A DNA stretch of 64,000 nucleotides from JAZFYD01 sp036443405 (GCA_036443405.1 JAZFYD010000249.1:3749-67748), one strand, 5' to 3'; positions 16,556-27,025 are shown, numbered from the stretch's first letter. Notes: a model not told the origin generated them from the sequence alone. Translations and numbers: made by a program.

Positions 16556-17674
16556 GTGACCGAGCAGATCTCTTTTGCCCGGCCGGACAACGCAACGCTC
16601 GAGGTTCGGCTTGAGGGAAGCTGGCGCATGCGCGACGGCCTTCCCGATGCCGTCATCGTTACGGAGCAGATCGAGTCCGGGGCAACCCGACGACTGACGT
16701 TCGACACCGGGAGCATCGCGGCCTGGGACAGTGCGCTCGTGTCCTTCCTGCTCAAAGTGCTCGTCGAGTGCGGCCGGCGCGACATTGAGGCGGACCAGAG
16801 TGGCTTCCCCGATGGCGTGCGGCGTCTCATCACGCTCGCCACCGCCGTTCCCGAGGCGGAGACACGCCCGGGGGAGGGCCACGGATCCCTGATTGCGCGT
16901 CTCGGCGTCAGGGTCATTCGTCTCGCCGCCGACGCCAAGGCGATGGTCACCTTCACGGGTGAGGTTGGGATCGCGATGGTCAGGCTGGCTCGGGGCAAGG
17001 CGCGTTTCCGGCGCTCCGATTTCACGCTGACGATCCAGGAGTGCGGCGCCCAGGCGCTGGGGATCGTCTCGTTGATCGGTTTCCTCATCGGCCTGATCCT
17101 GGGCTTCATCGGCGCGACGCAGCTCCAGAAGTTCGGCGCCGAGATCTACGTCGCCAACCTCGTCGGCATCGGCATGGCGCGCGAGATGGCAGCGGTGATG
17201 ACGGCCATCATCATGGCGGGACGCACCGGCGCCGCGTTCGCCGCCCAGCTCGGGACGATGACCGTGAACGAGGAGATCGATGCGCTCAAATCGCTGGCGA
17301 TTTCGCCCATGGAGTTCCTCGTCCTGCCGCGCATGATGGCGTTGGCCCTCATGATGCCGCTGCTCTGTCTCTACGCCATCGTCCTCGGGGCCCTGGGGGG
17401 TGCGCTCGTGGCGAGCATGCTCGGCATCAGTCTCACGATCTACTTCCAGCAGCTCATCGACTCGGTCACGGTCACCGACGTGGCGGTCGGTGTCGTCAAG
17501 GCCTCCGTTTTCGGCGTCATCGTCGCGTTCGCCGGTTGCCTACGCGGCATGCAGTGCGGCCGAAGCGCCGCCTCGGTTGGAGCCGCGACGACGTCGGCGG
17601 TTGTGACCAGCATCGTCCTGGTCATCTGCTCGGACGCGGCGATCAACGTGATCTTGACGGTGTTGGGTATCTAG
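16556..17674 (+). CDS. mlaE: MlaE-type ABC permease with N-terminal STAS-like domain
   Basis: Permease of an MCE-type phospholipid transporter, about 372 aa from the GTG chosen here; the frame is open 24 codons further upstream, so the start is uncertain. Residues 1-110 resemble a STAS domain (TLEVRLEGSWRMRDGLPD, then LTFDTGSIAAWDSALVSFLL), a fusion known in many MlaE homologues. The C-terminal part has the MlaE hallmark GIGMAREMAAVMTAIIMAGR and EEIDALKSLAISPMEFLVLP, with five or so membrane helices. It starts an operon with ATPase, MCE protein and auxiliary lipoprotein genes. Confidence 0.9.
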   Translation: MTEQISFARPDNATLEVRLEGSWRMRDGLPDAVIVTEQIESGATRRLTFDTGSIAAWDSALVSFLLKVLVECGRRDIEADQSGFPDGVRRLITLATAVPEAETRPGEGHGSLIARLGVRVIRLAADAKAMVTFTGEVGIAMVRLARGKARFRRSDFTLTIQECGAQALGIVSLIGFLIGLILGFIGATQLQKFGAEIYVANLVGIGMAREMAAVMTAIIMAGRTGAAFAAQLGTMTVNEEIDALKSLAISPMEFLVLPRMMALALMMPLLCLYAIVLGALGGALVASMLGISLTIYFQQLIDSVTVTDVAVGVVKASVFGVIVAFAGCLRGMQCGRSAASVGAATTSAVVTSIVLVICSDAAINVILTVLGI

Positions 17675-17676
17675 CC

Positions 17677-18432
17677 ATGAGGGAGCCGGAAGCACAGGTG
17701 ACGGTGAAGGACCTGACGATGGCCTACGGCGACTTCGTCATCCAGCACGACCTGACGTTCGAGATCGCGCGCGGCGAAGTGTTCATCATCATGGGTGGGA
17801 GCGGCTGCGGGAAGAGCACGCTGATGCGCCATCTCGTCGGCCTAAAGGCGCCGGCGAAGGGACAGATCTTCTATGGCGACGAGAGCTTCTGGGAGGCGCC
17901 GGAGCCCGACCGTCTGCGCATGATGCAGCACTTCGGCGTCATGTACCAGAGCGGCGCGCTGTGGAGCTCCATGACGCTGGCGGAGAACGTGATGCTCCCT
18001 CTGGGGGAGTACACGGACCTGAAGCCCAAGGAGATGCGCGAGATTGCGTCGCTGAAGCTGGCTTTGGTCGGGTTGGCCGGGTTCGAGGATTTCTACCCGT
18101 CCGAGATCAGCGGGGGGATGCAGAAACGCGTGGGCGTCGCGCGCGCCATGGCGCTCGACCCGGAGATCCTCTATTTCGACGAGCCGTCGGCGGGCCTCGA
18201 TCCGATCAGCTCGCGCCGCCTGGACGACCTCATCCTGGAGCTTCGTGACAGCCTCGGCACGACGATGGTCGTCGTCACGCACGAGTTGGCGAGCATCTTC
18301 GGCATCGCCGACAACTCGGTCTACTTGGATGTGGAGACGCGGACGATGATCGCGCAGGGGGATCCGAAGACGCTCCGCGACGAGAGCGACATTCCCATGG
18401 TCCGCACGTTTCTGACGCGCGGGGAGGAGTGA
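17677..18432 (+). CDS. mlaF: MlaF-type ABC ATPase
   Basis: The 251-aa ATPase that powers the lipid transporter. Landmarks: Walker A GGSGCGKST near residue 43, Q-loop at VMYQSGAL, signature ISGGMQKR, Walker B ILYFDEPSAGLD and H-loop VVVTHEL. The MlaF-typical ALWSSMTLAENVMLPL follows the Q-loop. The ATG lies 2 bases after the permease stop; the frame open upstream is a permease shadow. It is 3 bases before the MCE gene. Confidence 0.94.
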   Translation: MREPEAQVTVKDLTMAYGDFVIQHDLTFEIARGEVFIIMGGSGCGKSTLMRHLVGLKAPAKGQIFYGDESFWEAPEPDRLRMMQHFGVMYQSGALWSSMTLAENVMLPLGEYTDLKPKEMREIASLKLALVGLAGFEDFYPSEISGGMQKRVGVARAMALDPEILYFDEPSAGLDPISSRRLDDLILELRDSLGTTMVVVTHELASIFGIADNSVYLDVETRTMIAQGDPKTLRDESDIPMVRTFLTRGEE

Positions 18433-18435
18433 GAC

Positions 18436-19518
18436 ATGAGCAAGCAAGCCAATCCCACGTTGATCGGCGGTTTTGTCCTGGTGGCCTGCGCCTTGGCGAT
18501 CGCGATGATCGTCGCCTTCGGTGGCGGAGATTTCTTCAAGCAGCGGCGCCTGTGGGTCTCCTACTTCGATGAGTCCTTGAAGGGCCTGCGGATCGGGTCG
18601 AGCGTCCTCTTCAACGGGGTCAGGATCGGCGAGGTCGTCGACTTCGCGGTCATCTTCGACAAGGACAATCTCACCGGACGAACGCCCGTCTACTTCGAGG
18701 TCGATACCAACAAGATCCAAGGCCTCGCGGAGATCGGCGAAGGCGAGGCGAGACGGAAAATAGAGGAGGTTCTCATTCACAAACGAGGGCTGCGGGCGAC
18801 CCTATCCGTCGAGAGCATGGTGACCGGGCAGCTTCAGGTCGAGCTGAACTTCTACGACCCAGAGAAGGTCGGGCCGCCGCGCCTTGTCGCGATCGAAGAG
18901 ACGGTGCCCGAGATGCCGACGATTCAAACCGGTTTCATGAAGAAATTCGAAACCGTGGCGGACAGGCTCGACGTGGCTCTCGATGATCTCCACGTCTACA
19001 TCAACGACCACCTCACGCCGGCCACCGACAGGATCGGCCCCCTGCTCGACGAATACAGGGAATTCGGGGGCCGGCTCAACAAGCGCATCGGTCCTCTCGT
19101 CGACAACGTTGAGGGGACATTCGCCGAGGCGAAGGCGACGTTCGCCGAGGCGACGGCGACGCTGACGCAGATCAAGGACACAGTCGAGCGCGCGGAGGGA
19201 AAGATCGACGAGGCCGTCGCCTCGCTCGACGCAACGCTGGTGAGCTGGAAGAAGGTCGGGGATACCCTCGAGCCCGAGATCAAGCCTGTGAGCAAGCAAG
19301 TAGAGGAGGCGGTGGCCGAGGCAAAGGCGGCGCTCGTCGATGCGAAGCGTACGTTCGCCAACATCAAGGCGCTCACGGCGGAGGATTCGCGCACGGTCGT
19401 CGAACTCAACCGTGCGTTGAAGGAGATCGGTGTCGCGGCCCGCGCCATCGGCGAGCTCGCCGACCAGTTGGAGCGGCATCCCGAAAGTGTGCTCGGCGGC
19501 AAGAAGGGGAAACACTGA
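18436..19518 (+). CDS. mlaD: MlaD-type MCE domain protein
   Basis: A 360-aa substrate-binding component. One N-terminal membrane helix (LIGGFVLVACALAIAMIVAF) anchors it; the MCE domain follows at about residues 35-150, with the family phrase FDESLKGLRIGSSVLFNGV and RIGEVV. Residues of about 170-330 form long heptad-like helices (for example FAEAKATFAEATATLTQI), which in such proteins build a tunnel or needle across the periplasm. GGGGAGGAG upstream is a strong ribosome site. The last base of its stop is the first base of the next ATG (TGATG). Confidence 0.92.
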   Translation: MSKQANPTLIGGFVLVACALAIAMIVAFGGGDFFKQRRLWVSYFDESLKGLRIGSSVLFNGVRIGEVVDFAVIFDKDNLTGRTPVYFEVDTNKIQGLAEIGEGEARRKIEEVLIHKRGLRATLSVESMVTGQLQVELNFYDPEKVGPPRLVAIEETVPEMPTIQTGFMKKFETVADRLDVALDDLHVYINDHLTPATDRIGPLLDEYREFGGRLNKRIGPLVDNVEGTFAEAKATFAEATATLTQIKDTVERAEGKIDEAVASLDATLVSWKKVGDTLEPEIKPVSKQVEEAVAEAKAALVDAKRTFANIKALTAEDSRTVVELNRALKEIGVAARAIGELADQLERHPESVLGGKKGKH

Positions 19519-20114
19519 TGAAACGACTCACATTGGCGATTCTCTTGGCCGGTCTCGCGGGCTGCGGCAGTTCGAAGGCGTCCAGGTTCTACTACCTGAA
19601 ACCGATTCCGGAGGCAGAGCGGGCGACGCAGTCCCCCGAGGACGCGCCGGTGATCGGCGTCGGTCCGATCACGATTCCCCAACGCTTCGACCGGCCCAAC
19701 ATTCTGACGACGACGGGCACGCACGAGCTCCGGCTGGCAGAGTTTCACCGCTGGGCGGAGCCGATGGAGGAGAACCTCGCGAACGTGCTCGGCGAGAATC
19801 TCGCCGCGCTCATCGGGACCGATTGGATCTACTACCACCCGTGGAGATCGACGACCCACATCGATTACCAAGTCAGCGTGCGCTTGCTGCAGGTCAGCGG
19901 CACACCCGGCGGAACGGTCACGCTGACCGCCCGCTGGACTATCTATGGAAACCAGAAGGTGCTTGTCAACCGGAAGTCCGTCTTCTCAAGGGAGACGGCC
20001 GCCCCCAAGGACAAGGAAGACCATCCCTATGAGGAGCTGATCGCGGAGTTCAACGAACTTGTCAACGACTTGAGCCGAGAGATCGCGGAAGCGATTCGAC
20101 AACAAAGGGACTAG
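19518..20114 (+). CDS. PqiC-like ABC transport auxiliary lipoprotein
   Basis: A 198-aa outer-membrane lipoprotein with signal ending LLAGLAGC and the family hallmark [10 protein letters not shown] straight after the lipid anchor, then [17 protein letters not shown]. This is the ABC_trans_aux / PqiC (YmbA) family, which docks MCE-type transporters to the outer membrane. With a permease, an ATPase and one MCE protein it completes a transporter that combines an Mla-type core with a Pqi-type lipoprotein. The 3' end overlaps the convergent histidine kinase gene by 4 bases. Confidence 0.9.
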   Translation: MKRLTLAILLAGLAGCGSSKASRFYYLKPIPEAERATQSPEDAPVIGVGPITIPQRFDRPNILTTTGTHELRLAEFHRWAEPMEENLANVLGENLAALIGTDWIYYHPWRSTTHIDYQVSVRLLQVSGTPGGTVTLTARWTIYGNQKVLVNRKSVFSRETAAPKDKEDHPYEELIAEFNELVNDLSREIAEAIRQQRD

Positions 20115-23100
20115 CCCCGGGCGCTCAGCACACGATCGATCTCTTCGAGCAGGGACTTCTGCTTCACCGGTTTGGCCAGGTACCCGTCCATCCCGGCGTC
20201 GAGACACTTCTCGCGATCGCCCGTCATGGCGCTTGCGGTCATCGCGATGATCGGGACGTGCTCGGCGGTGTTGGTTTCCCGCCCGCGAATCGCGATCGTC
20301 GCCTGCAAGCCGTCCATCACGGGCATGTTGATGTCCATCAGGATGACGTCGTACGACGCGGTTCCCGACATGTCAACGGCCTCCCGCCCGTTCACGGCAA
20401 CCTCAGCTCCGTGGCCTGCCTTTTCGATCGCGCGCAGCGCGAACCTGCGGTTCACCTCGTGATCTTCGACGAGGAGGATCCGCAGTACGCGCTCAGGCCT
20501 AGCCTGCTCCGGCCGCCGCGTCGCCGCGCGCCGCTCGATGGGTTTCGCACCCGAGAATACGCTTACGATCGTGTCGAGAAGCAGCGACTGCTTCACGGGC
20601 TTCATGAGGTGCGCCGCGACCCCCATCTCGCGCCCGCGCCCGGCATCGCCGGCGTCCATCGCGGAGGTCAACAGGATCACGGGTATTTCCGCGTGAAGCG
20701 GATTTGACCGGACTCTCTGGAACAGCTCGAAACCGTCCATCTCCGGCATGTGGACGTCCGAGACGATTAGCTTGAATGGCTCACCGGCATTCGCGGCCCG
20801 ATCCACCGCCTCCAACGCGGCGGCCCCCGACGACGCCGTCTGTGGGACCAGGCGCCAGCGCTTCATCATCTCCTCGAGAATGCGGAGGTTCGTGGCATTG
20901 TCGTCGACGAGGAGCACCGGCAGGCCTTCGATCGATTCCACGGGCGTGTCGCCGGAGGCGGCGAATGTCTTGTCGCTGCGCCCGAAGACGGCCGTGAAGT
21001 GGAAGGTGGAGCCTTCGCCCTCCACGCTCTCCACCCAGAGCTTGCCACCCAAGAGCTGGCTGAGCTGCACGGAGATCGCCAGGCCCAGGCCCGTCCCTCC
21101 GAAGCGACGCGTCGTCGAGAGGTCGGCCTGCTCGAAGGGCCGCAGGATCGACTCGATCTTTTCGGCCGGAATGCCTATGCCGGTGTCGCGCACGGCGAAG
21201 TGAAGGCCGACGTCGTCGTCGTCGCGATCCTCTCTCCGGACGGTGACCGCGATCTCGCCCGCCTCCGTGAACTTGATGGCGTTGCCGACAAGGTTCACGA
21301 GGACCTGACGCATGCGATAGATGTCCCCGAGGACGGCGTCCGGGATGTCGGGATCGAGCTCGTACACGAGCTCGAGGTGTTTGTCGTGAGCACGGTTCGC
21401 CAGCGTGTTGAGCGTGTCGGCAACCGCGTCGCGCAGCGCGAAGTCAATCGGATCGAGCCTAAGCTGACCCGCCTCGATCTTCGAGAAGTCGAGGATGTCG
21501 TTGATCAGCGAAAGGAGTGCGTCGGCGGACGACTGAACCGTGCTCATGAAGTCGCGCTGCTCTGGGGTGAGTTCCGTATCGAGGGCGAGATCGGTCATGC
21601 CGATGATCGCGTTCATCGGCGTCCGGATCTCGTGGCTCATGTTGGCAAGGAAGGAGCTCTTGGCCTGGTTTGCCTCGTCAGCCGCCTCGCGGGCGATCCG
21701 CAGCTCTTCGGCCGCCCGCTTGCGTTCAAAGACCCGACCGAGCTGCGCGCCCACGTGGCGCATGAGCCGGAGCAAGCCGTCATCCGGTGACATCTCGTCG
21801 TCGGTGAAGAACTCGAGAACGGCAATGGTGTCGGCGCCGATCCTGACGGGAAAGGCGAAGGCGCCCTTGACGGCGAGCTCACCGGCCATCCTGCGTGGAA
21901 AGTTCTCGTCCATCTGCACGTTGCTTATCCACGCGGGTTCACCCGATTCGAGAACCCGCCCGGGCAACCCCACGCCGATCCCGAAGTTGGTGCGCTCGGT
22001 GACGTCGCGAAAGACCCGGTAGCGCTGCGGTTCGGCCAGGTGCCAGATGGTGGTCGGCGCCAACTCACCCGCGTTGTCGGCAAGCGGAACATAGACATGA
22101 CCGACCGGCCAGCCCGTCATTTCACAGAGCAGGTCGATCACATGCTGAAGCGCTTCGTCAAACGAATCGGTCTCCGCGGCCATCTCCGCGCCGCGATGGA
22201 GGAGGTTGGCCTCCATGGACTGCCGCTGCAGCTCCGATGTCCTTGCCGCCACCTGCTCCTCGAGGCTGTCGCGGTGCGCCGCCAGCTCCCGGTTGGTCCG
22301 GGCGATCACCCGCGCGCGGCGGCCGGCGGTCTGCGCGAGGTGGGCGACGAGCGCCAGCGCGATCGCGAGCAGGATTCCCACGATCAGCACGAGCGTCGCC
22401 AGGTTGCGGACGGAGGTGAGGTCCTCGTACTGCTCGCGCATCCGCGCGCCTTCCGCGGACAACGCTTGCCAGAGGCATACAGAGGCCGTCAGGACGCCGA
22501 TCGCGATGGGGATCGGCATCCACCTGGGGATCCAGGACTCGGCCAGGTCGTCGCGCTGCCAGACGCGGGCCAGCAGCCCGCCGCTAACGAGGATGAACCC
22601 AATCGAGGTGTGAACGGCCATCCGTGTCAGGTTGCCCCACCCGTACGCCGTCTCGAGATGCGTGAAGTACCCCGCCAGGGCGACCGCACCCAACCCGAAC
22701 GCCAACGAAGCGAGGATCACGCGAAACAACCGCGCCCTTCCCTCCGACCCGCGCCGCGAGCGAAGCGCAAGGGCGAGGCCGACCAGCGTGAAGCACACCG
22801 CCGTGTTCGGTGCCATACGCCCGGGGTGAGACGTCTCGACGGTGATGTCGTGCTTCATGAGCAGCTCGTCGATGCCGAGGCTGATGCCCCCTACGTACTG
22901 CACCAGCGTCAGGCCGCCGACGAGCGTGGCGAGCGCCCCGGCCGCGCCCGCTGTGCGTTTCTTCCAAAACAGGTGCAGGAGAAGACCGCTGCCGCAGAAC
23001 ACGAATCCGAGCGCGGTGTTGTATTGCATCGGGACGAACTGGGGCAGGACCTGGATGAGCGTACGGTTGCCGACATGCCACCCCACGATGACGGTCAGGC

Positions 23101-23185
23101 CGAGCGCCGTCGTCACCAACCCGAGGAGGAGGCTGCTGCACATGAGCACGCGCTTGAGCGTCGAAGAGGCGGAGAGATCAGCCAT
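20111..23185 (-). CDS. Hybrid sensor histidine kinase: membrane sensor, GAF, HisKA, HATPase, two receivers
   Basis: A 1024-aa hybrid kinase. The start is the ATG ([13 protein letters not shown]) overlapping the stop of the upstream phosphatase gene by 8 bases; the frame upstream of it is shadow. Residues 1-290 hold about eight membrane helices of MASE-like type; a coiled coil follows ([19 protein letters not shown]). GAF domain about 340-490; HisKA with phospho-acceptor MSHEIRTP near 518; HATPase about 600-745 with [10 protein letters not shown] and DTGIGIP boxes; receivers at about 755-875 (Asp in IVSDVHMP) and 900-1020 (Asp in ILMDINMP). The operon also supplies an HPt protein and a receiver-phosphatase, so a multi-step phosphorelay is likely. 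The signal is unknown. Confidence 0.93.
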   Translation of the reverse strand: MADLSASSTLKRVLMCSSLLLGLVTTALGLTVIVGWHVGNRTLIQVLPQFVPMQYNTALGFVFCGSGLLLHLFWKKRTAGAAGALATLVGGLTLVQYVGGISLGIDELLMKHDITVETSHPGRMAPNTAVCFTLVGLALALRSRRGSEGRARLFRVILASLAFGLGAVALAGYFTHLETAYGWGNLTRMAVHTSIGFILVSGGLLARVWQRDDLAESWIPRWMPIPIAIGVLTASVCLWQALSAEGARMREQYEDLTSVRNLATLVLIVGILLAIALALVAHLAQTAGRRARVIARTNRELAAHRDSLEEQVAARTSELQRQSMEANLLHRGAEMAAETDSFDEALQHVIDLLCEMTGWPVGHVYVPLADNAGELAPTTIWHLAEPQRYRVFRDVTERTNFGIGVGLPGRVLESGEPAWISNVQMDENFPRRMAGELAVKGAFAFPVRIGADTIAVLEFFTDDEMSPDDGLLRLMRHVGAQLGRVFERKRAAEELRIAREAADEANQAKSSFLANMSHEIRTPMNAIIGMTDLALDTELTPEQRDFMSTVQSSADALLSLINDILDFSKIEAGQLRLDPIDFALRDAVADTLNTLANRAHDKHLELVYELDPDIPDAVLGDIYRMRQVLVNLVGNAIKFTEAGEIAVTVRREDRDDDDVGLHFAVRDTGIGIPAEKIESILRPFEQADLSTTRRFGGTGLGLAISVQLSQLLGGKLWVESVEGEGSTFHFTAVFGRSDKTFAASGDTPVESIEGLPVLLVDDNATNLRILEEMMKRWRLVPQTASSGAAALEAVDRAANAGEPFKLIVSDVHMPEMDGFELFQRVRSNPLHAEIPVILLTSAMDAGDAGRGREMGVAAHLMKPVKQSLLLDTIVSVFSGAKPIERRAATRRPEQARPERVLRILLVEDHEVNRRFALRAIEKAGHGAEVAVNGREAVDMSGTASYDVILMDINMPVMDGLQATIAIRGRETNTAEHVPIIAMTASAMTGDREKCLDAGMDGYLAKPVKQKSLLEEIDRVLSARG

Positions 23186-24392
23186 GTGCAGCTCGGTCGT
23201 CCGGCCCTCGCCATTCGATCCCGACGAGTGACAGGTCGTCATCGAAGCTGTTCCGATCGGCCCACTTCGAGAGGTCCGCGACGACGGAGTCGATGCTCTC
23301 CTGCAGGGTCCGGCCCCGCGCCGCCGCCAACGTGCGACAGAGCCGGTCCTTACCGAACAGTCCGGCATCGGCGGCCCCCTGCTCGATGATCCCATCCGAG
23401 TAGAAATAGACTCGGTCGCCGGGGCACAGCTCGACGGAGGTGTTCTCGTAGTGCGGGTCTGGCTCGACGCCGATCATGAGCGCGGGCGATTCCATCGCCT
23501 CGGTCTCGCCGTTGCGCGTGACGCGAATCGGGCCCGGGTGGCCGGCGCAGCAGAACGTCAGCCGGCCGGTCTCGAGGTCGAGGAGGGAGTAGATCATTGT
23601 GAAGAACCGGTTCCCGTTCGCCTCGAACGGGAATCGCTCGTTCAGCCTCATCGCCACGTCCGCGGGAGTCCCGAACCGTCCGAAGCCGCAATCGCCGCGC
23701 GAGCTGTTGATCAGGGACGACGGATCGTCCGTCAGTTGCAGGCCCCGGGCGATCGCGACGGAGAGCAGCGCCGCAGGGACGCCGTGTCCGCTCACGTCGA
23801 GCACGTACGCGCACAGGAGCCGCTCGTCAAGCGCGAGCACGTTCAGCGCGTCGCCCGCGAGCTCGTCGCACGGTTGGTAGCGCCAAGCGCTGGTGACGAA
23901 AGGCAGATCCGCCATTTGGTCCGGAAGGATCGACTGCTGCACGCGGGCGGCGGCGTCGAGATCACTCTTCATCCGCTTGTTCGCAGATTCGAGCGACCGA
24001 TTCTGCTCCGCCAGCGCGCGCTCGAGCTGGATAACCCGCTCTCCGGCCCGTAGACGCACGCGTAGCTCGTTCTTCTCGAAGGGCTTGGTCACGAAGTCGT
24101 CGGCGCCCGTATCCATGCCCTTGACGAGATCGTCCTTGTCGGCGCGGGCGGTCAGCATGATCAGGTACACGTACCCGGGCCGGTCGTGATCACGGACGCG
24201 CCGCATCAGTTCGAGCCCATCGACGTTGGGCATCTCCCAGTCGCTGATCACGACGTCGAAGGGCTCTTGCGTGTACAGGTCCCAGGCCCGCGCGCCGTCC
24301 TCGGCCGCCGCGACATCGTGTCCCCAGGACTCGAGCTGGCGCTGCAGCGACCGCCGCGTGAGCCGCTCGTCTTCGGCGAGCAAGATCCTCAT
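23178..24392 (-). CDS. Response regulator with SpoIIE/RsbU-type PP2C phosphatase output
   Basis: A 404-aa protein. Receiver domain at residues 1-120 with acidic pocket LLAEDE, phospho-acceptor Asp in VISDWEMP (about 51), Thr in MLTAR and Lys in TKPF. A coiled-coil linker ([19 protein letters not shown]) leads to a PP2C-type phosphatase at about 190-400, with Asp-containing motifs [18 protein letters not shown] and SDGIIEQG. Such regulators dephosphorylate anti-anti-sigma factors or other partners when the receiver is phosphorylated. No RsbV/RsbW-type partner lies nearby. Translationally coupled on both sides: ATGA with the HPt gene and overlap with the kinase gene. Confidence 0.92.
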   Translation of the reverse strand: MRILLAEDERLTRRSLQRQLESWGHDVAAAEDGARAWDLYTQEPFDVVISDWEMPNVDGLELMRRVRDHDRPGYVYLIMLTARADKDDLVKGMDTGADDFVTKPFEKNELRVRLRAGERVIQLERALAEQNRSLESANKRMKSDLDAAARVQQSILPDQMADLPFVTSAWRYQPCDELAGDALNVLALDERLLCAYVLDVSGHGVPAALLSVAIARGLQLTDDPSSLINSSRGDCGFGRFGTPADVAMRLNERFPFEANGNRFFTMIYSLLDLETGRLTFCCAGHPGPIRVTRNGETEAMESPALMIGVEPDPHYENTSVELCPGDRVYFYSDGIIEQGAADAGLFGKDRLCRTLAAARGRTLQESIDSVVADLSKWADRNSFDDDLSLVGIEWRGPDDRAAHG

Positions 24393-24766
24393 TTCTGCAG
24401 ATCCGTGATGAACTCCCGCAACGACTTCATGAGGAGGCTGGCCTCCGCGTCGAGCGACGAGATGGCGGCGTCGAGGCCCTCGGTTACGCCATCACGGCCG
24501 AGGGCCTCGACTCGCCTGGCAGCCTCCGCGGCGGAGTCGGCACAGAAGTTCGACACCAGCCCCTTGAAGGTGTGAGCCGCCCTCGCGACGCGTTCGCTGT
24601 CATTCGCGGACGCCGAGTCCCGGATCTCGCGCAGGAGCGGCGGACCGTCCTCGTCCAGCAACGCCACCGACTCCGCGAGGAACTCGGTGTCGCCGTCGAC
24701 GCGATCGATCAGGGCATCCCTATCGAAAGGCTGTGAAATGACGTGCCCTCCAGCGCTCCGGTTCAC
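24389..24766 (-). CDS. Histidine phosphotransfer (HPt) protein
   Basis: A 125-aa all-helical HPt protein. The phospho-acceptor His is in RAAHTFKGLVSNF near residue 64, with the downstream Lys-Gly typical of the family. It probably shuttles phosphate from the hybrid kinase receivers to the receiver-phosphatase encoded next. The start is uncertain: the GTG used here has only a weak ribosome site, while GGAGG at 24747-24751 precedes an ATT codon at 24739 that would give ISQPFDRDALIDRV as N-terminus; no ATG is available in frame near there. Confidence 0.82.
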   Translation of the reverse strand: MNRSAGGHVISQPFDRDALIDRVDGDTEFLAESVALLDEDGPPLLREIRDSASANDSERVARAAHTFKGLVSNFCADSAAEAARRVEALGRDGVTEGLDAAISSLDAEASLLMKSLREFITDLQK

Positions 24767-24880
24767 GCGAGTCCATCACCTGCTGAGGATTGACCTGCCT
24801 CACGTTTTCAGTACCAAGTCCCATGTTAGCCAAACCGTTGTTTACCTTTCCTCTGCTCCCGCGTAACGGTGATGTCGACG

Positions 24881-25558
24881 CTAGTCTGGCTTGCTCGACT
24901 GCGCGATCTGCTTGCCAACCAGCATGGCGATGAGCACGACCATGATGACTTGTCCCAGGAGCGCCTCTACGACCGCGCACATGCGTGCGACGTCCGAATG
25001 AGGCACGATGTCTCCGTAGCCGAGCGTGAACAGCGTGACGAAGCTGAAGTAGACCGTCTGCACGGTTGTCCGAGTGCTGGACGCGTCCATCATCAGGAGG
25101 CCGCGCTCGCCTTGGATGATGAACGCTTGATGGTCGGTGAGACCAATGAGCCCGTAGACGTAGCACCAGAAAATGCCGAGCAGCAGGTACAAACAAAGCG
25201 CTCCGGACACCACATTCGGCGACACTTGTTTTTGAGCGAAGATGTGCTTCAGGACAACAACGCAGAAATATCCGTGGTACCCCGCGGCGACCAGATGAGC
25301 GAGCACTAGCACCGACGGGTCGCCCGGGATCAGGTTCGGTAACCAGATCAGGCCCACGGCCGGGGCCGCGATCAGCAACGCGAGTCTTCGCCGCCGGCTC
25401 AACGACACGACGCCGGTCAGCAGAACCGCCGTGACAGTGACTTTCATCACGGCCGCCTCGATCGAACCCTGCTCCTTGCCCAACGGTATTCCAAGCAGCA
25501 GCGCGATCAGCGCGCCCAGGAGCACTCCGAAGCGGACCGGCTTACTTCGAGAGGGCAT
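24881..25558 (-). CDS. Two-pore-helix type potassium channel (Ion_trans_2)
   Basis: A 225-aa membrane protein with about six helices. The pore loop reads VTLFTLGYGDIVP: GYGD is the potassium selectivity filter, flanked by the last two helices (TVQTVYFSFVTLF and ALLGQVIMVVLIAMLVG). There is no RCK or cyclic-nucleotide domain after the pore. It would conduct K+ or similar cations across the inner membrane. The start lies 3 bases downstream of the efflux outer-membrane gene, so it may be the tail gene of the efflux operon. Confidence 0.86.
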   Translation of the reverse strand: MPSRSKPVRFGVLLGALIALLLGIPLGKEQGSIEAAVMKVTVTAVLLTGVVSLSRRRRLALLIAAPAVGLIWLPNLIPGDPSVLVLAHLVAAGYHGYFCVVVLKHIFAQKQVSPNVVSGALCLYLLLGIFWCYVYGLIGLTDHQAFIIQGERGLLMMDASSTRTTVQTVYFSFVTLFTLGYGDIVPHSDVARMCAVVEALLGQVIMVVLIAMLVGKQIAQSSKPD

Positions 25559-25561
25559 TCT

Positions 25562-27025
25562 CTACTTCTTGTCCGGTTCGGTTCGCTTCTCCGCGCCCTC
25601 TTCGGAAGTTGTCTCGTCTTCCTCCTCCGTCCACCAACCGCCGCCGAGCGCCTTGTACAAGCGGATGACGTTGTCCGTGACCCGGCCGCGGCTGTCCGCG
25701 TGAAGATCCTGGATCTCGAGCTTCGAGCGCTCCGTATCGAGGACGTTCTGGAAGTCGGTGAGGCCCTTCGTATACAGGTCGCGCGAGAGCTCGGCCGCCC
25801 GCGACGCGGATTCCGCCGCGCGTTGCAGGGCGTCGCGCCGCACCTGCTCTAAGGCGTAGGACGTCATCGCGCCCTCTACCTCCTCCAGGGCGAGCAGCAC
25901 GGACTGCTCGTAGGCGGCCAGGAGCGCCTCGGTGCGCGCATCCTGCACCTTGATGTTGGCGCGGATGCGCCCGCCGTCGAAGACGTTCCACTGGAAGGGC
26001 ACGCCGATGGAAAACGCACGGCTCGACGACCCGAACAGGTCCCCCACATCCTCGGCGACCCAAGCAAAGGAGCCGGAGATGGAGAAACGCGGGTAGAGAT
26101 CGGCGGTGGCGACGCCGATGCGCGCGGTCTGCGCAGCCAGTCGCCGCTCGCTGGATCGGATGTCGGGACGCTGCCGCAGCAGATTCGCCGGCACGCCCAG
26201 CATGATTCGCTCGGGCGGGAGCGGGATCGGCATCGGCTTGGCCAGTTCCTTGTGAAGCGTGTGCGGCTGCTGCCCGACGAGCACGCCGAGGCGGTTGATC
26301 GCCAGAACGATGCCCTGGTCGAGACGCGGAATGCGAGCCTCGGTCGTGGCGAGGTTGGTCTCCGCCTGTTTCACGTCCAGTTCCGAGGTCAATCCGGCGT
26401 CGAAGCGGGACTGTGCCAGCTGGAGGGAGCTCCGCTGGGTTTCCACGTTGGACTCGGCGATCTGCCGGCGCTCCTGGAGCGCACGCAGCCCGACGTAGTT
26501 GAGCGCCACCTCGGAGTAGAGCGTGACGCGGACGTCGCGACGATCTTCGATGGAAGCCTGAAAGTTCCCGGTGGCAGCATCGACCTGCCGGTCGATGCGT
26601 CCCCAGACATCGATCTCCCACGCGGCGTCGACACCCACAGCGAAGATCGAGGTGTTGTCCGCGGCGACGGGCGGTGGGATTATGGGGTTGTCGGCGCTGA
26701 AACGTACGCGCGCGCCACCGCCGAAGGCGTTGAGGTCGGGAAGACGATCCGCTCCCGCGATCTTCAGTTGCGCCCGCGCTTCCATGATCCGGGCCAGCGC
26801 GATCTTGAGGTCCAGGTTGCCGTGTCCCGCGCGATCGATAAGGCTGTTGAGCGTGGGGTCGTTCAACACGGTCCACCAGCTCGCGAGATCCGACTCGCCC
26901 TGGAACATGCCGCCGGTCAACTCCTGGTGCCACGCGTCGGCGGTCTGGATCTCCGGGCGCTCGTAGTCGGGTCCAACCGTCGTGCAGGCGGCGGCACCCA
27001 GTAGTACCCATGCGAGCCGCCTCAT
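25562..27025 (-). CDS. RND efflux outer-membrane factor, NodT-family lipoprotein
   Basis: A 487-aa TolC-like channel of the NodT/OprM family. Lipobox LLGAAAC near residue 14, followed by the family opener TTVGPDYERPE. Two repeats of coiled-coil helices and barrel strands are visible; ANLLRQRPDIRSSERRLAAQ is the usual mid-protein signature and PRFSISGSFAW a barrel strand. The ATG overlaps the pump gene's stop (ATGA). It provides the outer-membrane exit of the tripartite pump. Confidence 0.93.
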   Translation of the reverse strand: MRRLAWVLLGAAACTTVGPDYERPEIQTADAWHQELTGGMFQGESDLASWWTVLNDPTLNSLIDRAGHGNLDLKIALARIMEARAQLKIAGADRLPDLNAFGGGARVRFSADNPIIPPPVAADNTSIFAVGVDAAWEIDVWGRIDRQVDAATGNFQASIEDRRDVRVTLYSEVALNYVGLRALQERRQIAESNVETQRSSLQLAQSRFDAGLTSELDVKQAETNLATTEARIPRLDQGIVLAINRLGVLVGQQPHTLHKELAKPMPIPLPPERIMLGVPANLLRQRPDIRSSERRLAAQTARIGVATADLYPRFSISGSFAWVAEDVGDLFGSSSRAFSIGVPFQWNVFDGGRIRANIKVQDARTEALLAAYEQSVLLALEEVEGAMTSYALEQVRRDALQRAAESASRAAELSRDLYTKGLTDFQNVLDTERSKLEIQDLHADSRGRVTDNVIRLYKALGGGWWTEEEDETTSEEGAEKRTEPDKK

